Assembly: GCF_000220985.1 (NCBI RefSeq)
Contig: NZ_AFRW01000012.1
Span: forward strand, 1-64,000
Source of the DNA: Nesterenkonia sp. F
Lineage (GTDB): Bacteria > Actinomycetota > Actinomycetes > Actinomycetales > Micrococcaceae
Direction: 5' to 3'
DNA length: 64,000 nt
The notes under the pieces: generated by a model
The model's database searches: none
Told to the model about the DNA's origin: nothing
What the model saw: only the letters and a program-made list of their open reading frames with translations
Shown: positions 1 through 8,465 of the stretch, piece by piece
Layout of the letters: each line of letters begins with the position of its first letter
Numbering within the stretch: position 1 is the first letter of the stretch
Made by a program: the position numbers and the translations under genes

Positions 1-150
1 GCCGCGGGTGACCCTGAGGCGGTCGAGGAGTTCGTCGCCTGGTGTCGCCGCGGCCCGGAGCGAGCCGTCGTCGACGAGCTCGCCGTGCGTCGGGCCACCG
101 AGGAGGAGCGCGCCTCGATCTCGGAGGACGACTTCGAGATCCGGCGTTGA
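1..150 (+). CDS. acyP: Acylphosphatase, C-terminal part (cut by window edge)
   Basis: Reading from base 1, 49 codons run to a TGA at 148-150. The peptide contains EAVEEFVAWCRRGPERAVVDEL and ends DFEIRR, which is the C-terminal half of acylphosphatase: the conserved helix with WCRRGP, then a final strand ending F-x-I-R. The family hydrolyses acyl phosphates such as carbamoyl or acetyl phosphate in the cytoplasm and is about 90 residues long, so roughly half is present. The N-terminal catalytic Arg/Asn region lies outside the window. The gene converges on the S9 peptidase gene, with a long hairpin between them. Family assignment is from motif recognition only. Confidence 0.8.
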   Translation, partial: AAGDPEAVEEFVAWCRRGPERAVVDELAVRRATEEERASISEDDFEIRR

Positions 151-183
151 GCCGCGCCGCCCGTCCGTCGTCGCCCGCCCCGC

Positions 184-243
184 GATGACTCGGCGGAATG
201 TGTGGGAAAGGCGACGTATTCCCACACGTTCCGCCGAGTCATC
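184..243. terminator. Bidirectional hairpin terminator between convergent genes
   Basis: Two 25-nt arms (184-208 and 219-243) are inverted complements except for one G-T wobble, around a 10-nt loop. The hairpin lies between the stop of the acylphosphatase gene (plus strand) and the stop of the S9 peptidase gene (minus strand), so it can terminate both. There is no U-tract, as is common in GC-rich actinobacteria. Confidence 0.75.
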
Positions 244-270
244 TCGGGGCGGAGTCGTCCCGGGGCGGAG

Positions 271-2406
271 TCACTCCGCCGGCGGGGTCAGCCCCAGCGT
301 CGTCGGCAGCTCCGGCGTCTCGCCGAGGACGTGCTCGGCCAGGAAGGCGATGACCACCTGGTACCAGAGCTTCGCATGGTGCGGGGTGAGCACCCAGTGG
401 TTCTCCTGCGGGAAGTACAGGAAGCGATGGACGGTGTTCCCGTCGGCGTCGGCGGGCAGGCCCGACTGCTCCAGCAGCTCGTACCAGAGCCGCAGCCCCT
501 CGCCGATCGGCACCCGGTAGTCCTTGTCCCCGTGGATGACCAGCATCGGCGTGGTGATCTCGGAGACGAAGCGATGGGGAGAGTGCTCGGCCTCCATGGT
601 CGCGTCGATCTGTCGGCGCCAGAACGGCGACATGTCGGTGGTGGGGCCGAACTGGTCCAGCGCCCACAGCGAGGCGTGGGTGACGATCGCGTCGAAGCGG
701 TCGGTGTGGCCGGCGACCCAGTTGGCCATGTAGCCGCCGAAGGACCCGCCCATCGCCGCGGTCCGCGAGGCGTCGACGTCGTCGCGGGCCTCGGCGGCGT
801 CGGTGATGGCCAGCAGGTCGGTGTAGGGCTTCTCGCCCCAGGCGTTCCATCCGCGCTGGATGAACTCCTGGCCGTAGCCGGTGGACAGCGCCGGATCCGG
901 CAGCAGCACCGCGTAGCCGCGGGCGACCAGCAGCCACGGGTTCCACCGCCAGGACCAGGCGTTCCAGGAGTTCAGCGGGCCGCCGTGGATCCAGAGCAGC
1001 AGCGGAGCCGGCGACGACGGCGCGTCCTCGGCGTCCGGCTCGGGCAGCGCCAGCCAGGCGCGCACGCGGGCACTGTCCTCGGCGGTGGTCTCGACCTCGG
1101 TCAGCCGGCCGGGCAGCTCGGGGCGGCGCACCGGGTTCTCCAGCCGCGTGACCGTTCCGTCGGCCAGGTCCAGGCGGGCGACCTCGTTCGGGAACGAGTA
1201 ACTGGCCCGCACGCCGTAGACGTGGGCGCCGTCGGGGGAGACGACCGCCTCCGACCAGGTGGCCTCGTCGTCGGTGAGCACGGTGGCCGTCCCGTCGGCG
1301 ACGTCGAGCCGGAAGACCGGGCCGCGTCCGTCGCGATCGGCCAGGGCGATCACCGCCGAGCCGTCGGGCAGCCAGTCCGCGGGGGTGAACCACAGCTCGG
1401 CCTCCGACGAGGACTCGTCGACCAGCGGGGTCAGCGTCCCGGTCTCGAGGTCCAGCAGATGCAGCACCGGCCGCAGCGCGCGCTCGGGGACCGGCCGGCG
1501 GGTCACCGTCACCACGGCGGTGCGGCCGTCGGGGCCGATCGGGCCGGGGGAGTACGTCGAGGCCGGGTCGTCGGCGAGCATCCGGCGCGCGCCGGTCGCG
1601 ACGTCGACGACGGCCAGGCCGGTGCGCTGGTCGGCGGCGGGCTCGGGGACGGTCACCGCGATCAGGGCGCGGGTCCCGTCGGGGCTGAGGAAGGTCTCGT
1701 CGCCGTAGTGGGCGCCGAGGTCGGCGGTCAGCGCGCGCAGCCGCCGGCGGCGCGGCTGGACGGTGGTCGGGACGGCGTCGTCGGGGGTCTCCTCGCCGGC
1801 GACGGCGAAGAGGTGCGGACGCGCGGGGCCCAGGTCGTGGTCCCAGTGCCGGACGGGGTATCCGGTGTGCAGGATCGCCTGGACCTCGCGCTCGGCGCGG
1901 CCGGTCTGCAGCGCGGCGTGCTGGTCCTCGTCGGCGGCGCCGGGCAGCAGCGGGGCGGCGGCCAGCACGACGTCGGCGTCGTCCGCGCAGAGCACCGAGC
2001 TCACCCCGCCGGGGCGCCGGTTGACGACCTCGGCCTCCCCGCCGTCGGCGGGCAGCCGCCAGAGCGCGGCGGATTTCGCGTCGTCCGCGGAGCCGGATTC
2101 GTCGCCGCGGACGGAGGTGAACCAGAGATCGCCGGCGGCGGAGAAGGTCGGCCCGGACTCGGCGGCCGAGCCGCGGGTGAGTCGGCGCGCCTCGCGCTCG
2201 CCGTGCGGGTCGACCTCCCAGAGGGCGGTGGTGTAGCCGGTGCCCTTCGCGTCGAGCGTGGAGACGGTCGTGACCAGGCGCTCGCCGTCGGGGCTCATGG
2301 TCAGCCCGGCCAGCCGCGGGAAGGCGACGTAGTGGTCCAGGTCGTGGAACTCGCGGGCGCCGGCGGGGGTGTTGCCGGCGCGCGACGTGGATGTGGTGTC
2401 ACTCAT
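271..2406 (-). CDS. S9 family serine peptidase (prolyl oligopeptidase / acylaminoacyl-peptidase type)
   Basis: A 711-residue protein with no signal peptide, so probably cytoplasmic. Residues about 30-430 form a WD/beta-propeller-like domain rich in SPDG motifs. Residues about 450-700 are an alpha/beta hydrolase with WIHGGP (oxyanion hole), GGSFGGYM (nucleophile Ser555), HGDKDYRVP (Asp629) and ENHW (His670), so the catalytic triad is intact. The family cleaves short peptides or removes N-acylated residues. The ATG at 2406 is 6 nt downstream of TAGAAC, which fits the leaderless promoters seen elsewhere in the window. It is divergent from the glycosylase gene. Exact substrate cannot be told. Confidence 0.9.
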   Translation of the reverse strand: MSDTTSTSRAGNTPAGAREFHDLDHYVAFPRLAGLTMSPDGERLVTTVSTLDAKGTGYTTALWEVDPHGEREARRLTRGSAAESGPTFSAAGDLWFTSVRGDESGSADDAKSAALWRLPADGGEAEVVNRRPGGVSSVLCADDADVVLAAAPLLPGAADEDQHAALQTGRAEREVQAILHTGYPVRHWDHDLGPARPHLFAVAGEETPDDAVPTTVQPRRRRLRALTADLGAHYGDETFLSPDGTRALIAVTVPEPAADQRTGLAVVDVATGARRMLADDPASTYSPGPIGPDGRTAVVTVTRRPVPERALRPVLHLLDLETGTLTPLVDESSSEAELWFTPADWLPDGSAVIALADRDGRGPVFRLDVADGTATVLTDDEATWSEAVVSPDGAHVYGVRASYSFPNEVARLDLADGTVTRLENPVRRPELPGRLTEVETTAEDSARVRAWLALPEPDAEDAPSSPAPLLLWIHGGPLNSWNAWSWRWNPWLLVARGYAVLLPDPALSTGYGQEFIQRGWNAWGEKPYTDLLAITDAAEARDDVDASRTAAMGGSFGGYMANWVAGHTDRFDAIVTHASLWALDQFGPTTDMSPFWRRQIDATMEAEHSPHRFVSEITTPMLVIHGDKDYRVPIGEGLRLWYELLEQSGLPADADGNTVHRFLYFPQENHWVLTPHHAKLWYQVVIAFLAEHVLGETPELPTTLGLTPPAE

Positions 2407-2497
2407 AGTTCGGTTCTATCATCGCGACGTGACGAACAGGTTGCGTCGGGCAACTGACGGCGCGCCGTGTCGTCGTCGTGCGCCCTGGGCCGGGCGA

Positions 2498-2503
2498 TAC
2501 GCT
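2498..2503 (+). promoter_or_regulatory. -10 box of a leaderless promoter (tag)
   Basis: TACGCT lies six bases before the ATG at 2510. This matches the TAnnnT-6/7 nt-start arrangement repeated in front of many genes here and sets the start of the glycosylase gene. Confidence 0.55.
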
Positions 2504-2509
2504 GATCGG

Positions 2510-3145
2510 ATGAGCGAGCCGCACCGCACTCCCGACAGCACCGAACCCGCCGGCACCGGCGTCGCATTCGGCGAGGACGGGCTGCCACGCACGCCCTGGG
2601 CGCTGGGCGGCGAGATGATGCGCGAGTACTACGACCAGGAATGGGGGATGCCCGTCCGCGACGAGCGCGGGCTCTTCGAGCGATTGAGTCTGGAGGCCTT
2701 CCAGTCCGGCCTCTCCTGGGCGACGATCCTGGCGAAGCGGGAGAACTTCCGGAGGGCCTTCGCGCACTTCGACCCGGACGCGGTGGCGGCCTTCGACGAG
2801 ACCGACGTCGAACGGCTGCTGGCCGACGCCGGCATCATCCGGCACCGCGGCAAGATCACCGCGACCATCGGCAACGCCCGGGCGACGGTGACGCTGCGTG
2901 AGCAGGGCGGTCTCGCCGAGCTCATCTGGTCATACCGGCCGGCGACGACGCCGCGGCCGCAGGTGGTGGAGGAGATCCCCACCCGCTCGCCGGAGTCCGA
3001 GGCGCTGGCGAAGCGGCTGCGGGCCGCCGGATTCCGCTTCGTCGGGCCGACGACGATGTTCGCGCTGATGGAGGCCGTCGGCCTGGTCGACACGCATCTG
3101 GTCGGCTCGCACCGGCGCGGAGCCTCCGGGATCTGGCCGGACTGA
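2510..3145 (+). CDS. tag: DNA-3-methyladenine glycosylase I
   Basis: A 211-residue protein of the Tag family, which excises 3-methyladenine from alkylated DNA in base-excision repair. After a poorly conserved N-terminus of about 30 residues come the Tag signatures: EYYDQEWGMPVRDERGLFE, then LEAFQSGLSWATILAKRENFR, FRFVGPTTMFALMEAVGLVDTH and a final H near the C-terminus. The usual length is about 190. The frame is open further upstream, but the ATG at 2510 is chosen because homology begins soon after it and it sits 6 nt behind a -10 box. It converges on the CDF gene across a 26-bp hairpin. Confidence 0.92.
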   Translation: MSEPHRTPDSTEPAGTGVAFGEDGLPRTPWALGGEMMREYYDQEWGMPVRDERGLFERLSLEAFQSGLSWATILAKRENFRRAFAHFDPDAVAAFDETDVERLLADAGIIRHRGKITATIGNARATVTLREQGGLAELIWSYRPATTPRPQVVEEIPTRSPESEALAKRLRAAGFRFVGPTTMFALMEAVGLVDTHLVGSHRRGASGIWPD

Positions 3146-3184
3146 GCGTCCGGCCGCCCCTCGGCCGAGCTCCGGCTCCGCAGG

Positions 3185-3248
3185 TGTCACGTCCTGGCCC
3201 TGTTGTCACGTCCCTGTGGTGGCGTGACAACAGGGCCAGGACGTGACA
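3185..3248. terminator. Perfect 26-bp hairpin between convergent genes
   Basis: Arms at 3185-3210 and 3223-3248 are perfectly complementary over 26 bp with a 12-nt loop. The hairpin separates tag (plus) from the CDF gene (minus) and probably terminates both. Each arm carries two copies of TGTCACGTCC or its complement, so the element also contains short direct repeats. Confidence 0.75.
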
Positions 3249-3275
3249 AGCCGACGGGTCGCGCCGTCGGAACGT

Positions 3276-4211
3276 TCAGTGGGCGTGCGGCTCGCCGGCG
3301 GCGACGTCGGCGGTCTCCAGCTGGAACGTCGCGTGCTCCAGCGTCACGTCGAAGTGCTCGGCGACGCAGGTGCGCAGATCCTGCAGCACCTGAGGGGCAT
3401 GGCCGTCGTGGAAGCAGTCGTCGTCGAGGACCACGTGACCGCTGATCACCGGCAGGCCGGTGGCCACAGTGGAGGCGTGCAGGTCGTGGACCTCGCGGAC
3501 GTGGGGCATCGCGAGCATATGCGTACGCACCTCCTCCAGGTCGATGCCGCGCGGCGCGAACTCCAGCAGGATGCGTCCGGTCTCGCGCAGCAGCAGCGCC
3601 GCGCGGGGGACGATGAGCGCGGCGATGGCCAGCGCGGCCACGGCATCGGCCTGCTGCCAGCCGGTCAGCGCCATCACCGCCGCGGCGATGATCACGCCCA
3701 GCGAGCCGAGGGCATCGGCGGCGACTTCGAGGAAGGCGGCGCGCAGGTTGAGGTTCTCCCGCCGTCCGGCGGCGAGCACGCCCAGCGAGACGGTGTTGCC
3801 GACCAGTCCGACGACGCCGAAGAGCAGCAGCTCCATCGGCGGCACATGCGGGGGAGCGGCGAGCCGGCCGACGCCGTCGACGGCGGCGTAGATGCCGATG
3901 CCCAGCAGCATCAGCGCCTGCACCGCCGCGGCGAGGACCTCCAGCCGGCGGAAGCCCCAGGTGCGCGTCGACGTCGCCGCCGCGCCCACGAGCATCGCCG
4001 CTGCGAGCGCGACGATCAGCCCGACGGAGTCGGTCAGCGAGTGGACCGCGTCGGTGAGCAGCGCCAGCGAGCCGGTCAGCCAGGCGCCGACGAACTGGGC
4101 GGCGACGACGCCGAGGGTCACCAGCAGCACCAGCTGAAGGCGGCGGCGGTGGCGCCGGCCGCCGGCGGCGACGTCGTCGACTCCGCCGGCGTGGGAATGC
4201 CCTGCACCCAT
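3276..4211 (-). CDS. Cation diffusion facilitator (CDF) metal exporter
   Basis: A 311-residue CzcD-like membrane protein that would exchange cytoplasmic divalent metal (Zn, Cd, Co or Mn) for protons. A His-containing N-terminus (GHSHAGG) is followed by six predicted TM helices and a C-terminal cytoplasmic domain. TM2 has the metal-site pattern TDAVHSLTD. In TM5 the canonical HxxxD reads EVAAD, so the His is Glu. The GLPVISGHVVLDDD stretch and an H-rich end (GEPHAH) match the cytoplasmic domain. The ATG at 4211 is chosen over an upstream in-frame ATG because GGAGG lies 7 nt before it. A palindrome upstream may be the operator. Confidence 0.88.
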   Translation of the reverse strand: MGAGHSHAGGVDDVAAGGRRHRRRLQLVLLVTLGVVAAQFVGAWLTGSLALLTDAVHSLTDSVGLIVALAAAMLVGAAATSTRTWGFRRLEVLAAAVQALMLLGIGIYAAVDGVGRLAAPPHVPPMELLLFGVVGLVGNTVSLGVLAAGRRENLNLRAAFLEVAADALGSLGVIIAAAVMALTGWQQADAVAALAIAALIVPRAALLLRETGRILLEFAPRGIDLEEVRTHMLAMPHVREVHDLHASTVATGLPVISGHVVLDDDCFHDGHAPQVLQDLRTCVAEHFDVTLEHATFQLETADVAAGEPHAH

Positions 4212-4277
4212 CGATGCACCTCCTCGGTCGGCCCGTCGTCCTCGTCGTCGCGCCGGCGGCGCGGGAGAGCGGAAAAA

Positions 4278-4295
4278 GATCATGCCTGCGTGATC
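4278..4295. promoter_or_regulatory. Imperfect palindrome upstream of the CDF gene, possible operator
   Basis: An 18-bp partial palindrome, GATCA-N8-TGATC with further inner matches, lies about 70 bp upstream of the CDF start in a locally AT-richer stretch. Position and symmetry suit a metal-responsive repressor site, but no regulator gene is nearby and the sequence matches no consensus I recognise with certainty. Confidence 0.3.
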
Positions 4296-4412
4296 ATTTT
4301 ACGGCCGAGAGGGTGCGCGAGCATAAGGTGCGACTGCTGTCCAGAAGCATTCTCAGCATGAGGGGGTGCAGGCCGGGGAGCACAGGCCGGTCAGCACGGG
4401 CCGGTGGGGTGC

Positions 4413-4943
4413 TCAGGCACCCTCGGCGGTGAACCAGCGGTTGGCCGAGGGCAGCCAGAGCATGGCCACCATGGCGGCCATGATGAGCAGATCCCAGCGG
4501 AAGCCCATCTCCAGCACGCTGGGATAGGCCCAGTCGCGCAGCACCGCCTCGAGCCCGGAGATCAGCACGGTGACGGTCAGTGCGGCGCGGACCCACTCGA
4601 GGCGCTCGGGCACTTTGAGCGCGAGCACGATCTGCAGCCCGGCCAGCACGATGTTGACCCCCAGGGCCAGCAGGCCGGCGAGACCGGCCAGCACGCCGGC
4701 CAGTCGCATCAGCGACTGCAGTCCGGCGAGATGGATCAGGAAGCTGGGCAGCATGAAGAGCACGGTGATGCCCACCACGCAGAGCAGGCCGAAGCAGGCG
4801 ATCCGCACCGTCAGCGGCAGCCGCCCCGACTGCAGCAGCACGCTCGGGCCGGTGGTCGGCACGAGGTCGGAGACGCGGCGCGGCCAGCGCGGCGGCAGCC
4901 GGTAGGCCGAGACGACGCCGGGGGTGTCCTGAAAGATGCCCAT
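4413..4943 (-). CDS. Small integral membrane protein of unknown function
   Basis: A 176-residue protein. After about 45 polar residues there are four hydrophobic segments, roughly 48-68, 75-105 (possibly two), 115-140 and 150-168, ending SANRWFTAEGA. I do not recognise a family. The ATG at 4943 is chosen because GGGGAG precedes it and TAGGAT (4954-4959) could be the -10 box. Another ATG at 4955 overlaps that box. It ends about 200 bp from the CDF gene start on the same strand and is divergent from the mrp operon. High hydrophobicity and clean GC3 bias support real coding. Confidence 0.65.
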   Translation of the reverse strand: MGIFQDTPGVVSAYRLPPRWPRRVSDLVPTTGPSVLLQSGRLPLTVRIACFGLLCVVGITVLFMLPSFLIHLAGLQSLMRLAGVLAGLAGLLALGVNIVLAGLQIVLALKVPERLEWVRAALTVTVLISGLEAVLRDWAYPSVLEMGFRWDLLIMAAMVAMLWLPSANRWFTAEGA

Positions 4944-5192
4944 GATGCTCCCCATCCTAGCCGCGCCGCCGCGTCCTCGCGGGGTTCCGTCGGGCGCGCC
5001 GCCGTCGGCGCGGCGGGTCGTCGTCAGTCCGCCGCCGGATCGGCGACGGTATCGTGGGCGGCATGGTTCGGGCAGCACCTTCCGGGTCCACGAAGCGCTC
5101 GCGGGTCATCGGGACGACGGCATGAGCGGCGGGGCCGGCGGCGTCGTCGCTCGTCAGGCCGCCGCAGACCGCACCGTGACCGGGGCGGCGAA

Positions 5193-5222
5193 TTGCCGCG
5201 GCTGTGCGCGGATCGGTAGAGT
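5193..5222 (+). promoter_or_regulatory. Candidate promoter of the mrp operon
   Basis: TTGCCG (5193-5198) and TAGAGT (5217-5222) are separated by 18 bp, a reasonable vegetative sigma-factor promoter. It lies in the 412-bp stretch 4944-5355, where I see no other convincing gene. Transcription would give a leader of about 125 nt before the small ORF at 5356. Confidence 0.45.
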
Positions 5223-5355
5223 CGTCGTCGGTGTGCCGGGAAGACTGGTCGGCGAATCTGAGCGCGTCCGCGGAGCCCTGATCCGCAGTCCCCGGAGTCC
5301 GGGAGGCCGCCCTGCGGCGCCCGCTCCGCGTTCCACCGCACCGACAGGAGGCACG

Positions 5356-5505
5356 ATGCATCCGCTCGCCCGCTCGACGTCCCGCCGCCAGGCCGGGCGC
5401 CGCGCCGCGCCCCTGACGCCGGAGGCCCCGGTGCTCGGGGCGCCGCTGCTCCGTGTCCTCCTCATGCCCCGGCGGACGGGCGCCGCGACGGGGGCGATCC
5501 GATGA
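5356..5505 (+). CDS. Small upstream ORF coupled to mrpA (hypothetical leader peptide)
   Basis: A 49-codon ORF starting ATG at 5356, preceded by a perfect AGGAGG (5346-5351) with a 4-nt spacer, the strongest Shine-Dalgarno around the operon. It ends in TGA at 5503-5505, overlapping the mrpA ATG at 5502 (ATGA), so translation could be coupled. The peptide is basic, begins MHPLARSTSRRQAG, and resembles no family I know. mrpA itself has no good ribosome site, so this ORF may serve to load ribosomes for it. It could also be the remnant of a mis-set mrpA start. Confidence 0.5.
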   Translation: MHPLARSTSRRQAGRRAAPLTPEAPVLGAPLLRVLLMPRRTGAATGAIR

Positions 5506-8465
5506 CGCTGGTCCTGCTGCTGCTGATCGTGCTGGTGCTGGTGCCCGCCGCGGCCTCGATGCACCGGCTGCTGGGCCGGGACACCGGCTGGGCCGCCGCG
5601 GCCGTGCTGCTGGTGGTGGGGCTGCTCACGCTGCCCTGGCTGCAGTCGGTCCACCACGGCGGCGCCGTCGTCGAGACCATCCCCTGGATCCCGACGCTGA
5701 ACGTCTCGCTGGCGCTGCGCCTCGACGGGCTCGGCCTGGTCTTCCTCTTCCTGGTGCTCTTCATCGGAGCCCTGGTGATGGCCTATTCGGCCCGCTACTT
5801 CTCGACGGCGGCGAAGACCGGCGACTACTACGTCTGGATGCTGCTGTTCGTCTTCTCGATGACCGGCATGGTCGTCGCCGACGACCTCATCGTGCTCTTC
5901 CTCTTCTGGGAGTTCACCACGCTGTGCTCCTTCTTCCTGATCAACCGGTCCGGGGAGAAGGCCCCCGGTCCGGCGCGGCGCTCGCTGCTGCTGACCATGG
6001 GCGGCGGGCTCGGCCTGCTGGCCGCGGCCCTGCTGATCATCACCCGCACCGGCACCACGCGGATCTCCGAGGCGCTGGCCTCCGACGTCTGGAGCACCGA
6101 TCCGGGCTTCACGGCGATGATCGCGGTGCTCATCGCCGCGGCGGCCCTGTCGAAGTCCGCGCAGTTCCCGTTCCACCTCTGGCTGCCGGACGCGATGGTC
6201 GCCCCCGCGCCGGTCAGCGCCTACCTGCACGCCGCGGCGATGGTGAAGGCCGGCATCTACCTGATGCTGCGCTTCTCGCCGGCGCTGTCGGACTCGACGA
6301 CCTGGCAGGTGCTGCTGATCAGCTCCGGGCTGATCACGGCGGTCATCGGCGCGCTCTTCGCCCTGCAGCGCCATGACATCAAGGAGATGATGGCCTTCTC
6401 CACGATCAGCCAGCTGGGCTTCCTCACCGCGGTGATCGGCGTGGGGACCGAGAAGGCGCTGGCCGCGGCGGTCGTGCACGTCATCGCCCACGCGCTGTTC
6501 AAGGCCTCGCTGTTCATGATGGTCGGCATCGTCGAGCACGAGTCCGGCAGCCGCGACATCCGCGTGCTGCACGGTCTGCACCGCACGATGCGGGTCTCGT
6601 TGGTGATCACCACGCTGGGCTCGCTGTCGATGGCCGGGGTCCCGCCGATGCTCGGCTTCGTCTCCAAGGAGGGGCTGCTCGGCGGCTTCCACTCGGCCGA
6701 GTTCTCCTCCGTGATGACCTGGGGCATCACGCTGGTCGCCGTCGTCGCCGCGATCGGCACCTTCGCCTACTGCGGCCGTATCGTCCTGGGCAGCTTCACC
6801 TCCTTCACCGGAGCAGGTCCGCGCGACGAGCCCCGTGAGCCGATGGCACCCGAGGCCTCCCACGAGGCCGCCTGGACGTTCTGGCTGCCGGCGATGCTGC
6901 CGGCCGCCGCCGGACTGCTGCTGGGCTTCGTCCCCGGGATCTTCGACGGTCTGGTGTCCGACGCCGCGACGGCCGCCTCCGGCGGCGAGCATCACGCGCA
7001 TCTGGCGCTGTGGCACGGCTTCTCGGTCGAGCTGCTGCTCTCGGCAGTGGTCATCGGCGGCGGGCTGCTGATGGTCCTCGGCCGCGCCCGGGTCGACGCG
7101 CTGCTGCCCCGCCGGATCCTGCCCTTCACCGGGGTCGACGCCGTCGAATCGCTGCGCCTGGCGCTGATCCGCGGCGGCCGCCGCGTCGGCGACCTCACCC
7201 GCACCGACGTCCACGCTCTGCACCTGACGCTGCCGGGCATCTTCCTGCTCGGCGTGCTCATCGCCGGGCTGATCGCCTCTCCGGCGGTCGGATCGCCGTC
7301 CGCGGGCAGCACGCGCCCGGCCGACTGGATCCTGCTGACCCTGCTGGCGGCGTTCCTGCTCGGCACGGTGCTCTCGAAGGACCGGGCGGCCGCCGTCGTG
7401 CTGGCCGGCGGCGCGGGGTTCGTCGTCGCCTCCTTCTACTTCATGCTCGGCGCCGTCGACGTCGGCATCACCCAGCTGCTGGTGGAGATCCTCACCGTGG
7501 TGGTGCTGGTGCTGGTGCTGCGCAAGCTGCCGAAGCGCTTCCACCGAGTGCCGCGCTCGCGCACGGCGGTCTCGGCGATCGTGGCGATCGCCTTCGGCGC
7601 GGCGGCCTTCCTGGCCACGTACGCGCTGACCGGCCGCCGCGGGCAGTCGGACATCGCCCAGTACTACCAGGAGAACACCTACGAGCAGACCGGTGCGGAC
7701 AACATCGTCAACTCGATCCTCGTCGACTTCCGCGCGCTGGACACCTTCGGCGAGCTGACCGTGCTGGGCGTCGCCGGCTTCGCGATCCTGGCGGTGCTGA
7801 ACTCGACCTTCGCGACCTCGGACAACGAGCCGCACACCTCCCGGGCCTGGGTGGGGACCCCGCTGGACGACGCGGTGGACAACACGACGTCGATGCGCAC
7901 CATCTTCAACTGGGTCGCGCCGCTGATCGTGCTCTTCTCGCTGATCCTGCTGGTGCGCGGCCACTATGAGCCCGGCGGCGGCTTCATCGCGGCGCTGGTG
8001 GCCGGCGGCTTCTTCGCGCTGCGCTACCTGGTCGCGCCGTCGGACTCGGCGGTGAAGCTGCGCTGGGACTACGCACTGGTCATCATCGGAGGCATCCTCG
8101 TCGGCGCGGCCACCGGGCTGCTCGGCCTCGTCGAGGGCTCCTTCCTCAAGCCGCTGACCGCCGACATCCCGCTGCCCGGCGGCGGCCACTACCACTTCAC
8201 CACCGCGATCGTCTTCGACGTCGGCATCTACCTGGCCGTCATCGGCGCGGTGCTGGTGGCGCTCGACCGCCTCGGGCAGGTCCAGCGCTACCCCTCGGAG
8301 CTGCTGCAGACGTACCTGAGCACCCACCCGGAGGCCGCCGCGCGTCGGCGGAGCGGCGCGGCGCCGCTGGATCCCGGCGACGTCCCGCCGGAGGTCGCCG
8401 AGGAGTCGGCACCGCTGCACACCACGTCGAGCGGCCGCCGCGGCGGTCAGGAGGAGGTCCGATGA
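5502..8465 (+). CDS. mrpA: Mrp Na+/H+ antiporter subunit A (with fused MrpB domain)
   Basis: A 987-residue polytopic protein homologous to the NuoL subunit of complex I, and the large subunit of the Mrp Na+(K+)/H+ antiporter for pH and salt homeostasis. The proton-translocating core (residues about 100-400) holds KSAQFPFHLWLPDAM and HVIAHALFKASLFM, with conserved Lys and His in TM helices. MrpA-specific C-terminal helices follow. From about residue 793 an MrpB-type domain begins (FNWVAPLIVLFSLILLVRGH, YEPGGGFIAALVAGG), so MrpB is fused, explaining the absence of a separate mrpB. A hydrophilic tail ends the protein. It overlaps mrpC by 4 bp (ATGA). Confidence 0.95.
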   Translation: MTLVLLLLIVLVLVPAAASMHRLLGRDTGWAAAAVLLVVGLLTLPWLQSVHHGGAVVETIPWIPTLNVSLALRLDGLGLVFLFLVLFIGALVMAYSARYFSTAAKTGDYYVWMLLFVFSMTGMVVADDLIVLFLFWEFTTLCSFFLINRSGEKAPGPARRSLLLTMGGGLGLLAAALLIITRTGTTRISEALASDVWSTDPGFTAMIAVLIAAAALSKSAQFPFHLWLPDAMVAPAPVSAYLHAAAMVKAGIYLMLRFSPALSDSTTWQVLLISSGLITAVIGALFALQRHDIKEMMAFSTISQLGFLTAVIGVGTEKALAAAVVHVIAHALFKASLFMMVGIVEHESGSRDIRVLHGLHRTMRVSLVITTLGSLSMAGVPPMLGFVSKEGLLGGFHSAEFSSVMTWGITLVAVVAAIGTFAYCGRIVLGSFTSFTGAGPRDEPREPMAPEASHEAAWTFWLPAMLPAAAGLLLGFVPGIFDGLVSDAATAASGGEHHAHLALWHGFSVELLLSAVVIGGGLLMVLGRARVDALLPRRILPFTGVDAVESLRLALIRGGRRVGDLTRTDVHALHLTLPGIFLLGVLIAGLIASPAVGSPSAGSTRPADWILLTLLAAFLLGTVLSKDRAAAVVLAGGAGFVVASFYFMLGAVDVGITQLLVEILTVVVLVLVLRKLPKRFHRVPRSRTAVSAIVAIAFGAAAFLATYALTGRRGQSDIAQYYQENTYEQTGADNIVNSILVDFRALDTFGELTVLGVAGFAILAVLNSTFATSDNEPHTSRAWVGTPLDDAVDNTTSMRTIFNWVAPLIVLFSLILLVRGHYEPGGGFIAALVAGGFFALRYLVAPSDSAVKLRWDYALVIIGGILVGAATGLLGLVEGSFLKPLTADIPLPGGGHYHFTTAIVFDVGIYLAVIGAVLVALDRLGQVQRYPSELLQTYLSTHPEAAARRRSGAAPLDPGDVPPEVAEESAPLHTTSSGRRGGQEEVR

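Noticed and set aside
5154-8420. A 1088-codon open frame on the minus strand across the mrp region
   Set aside because: Antisense shadow of mrpA: low-complexity Arg/Gly/Asp/His composition, no domain, and the plus-strand frame encodes obvious antiporter helices.
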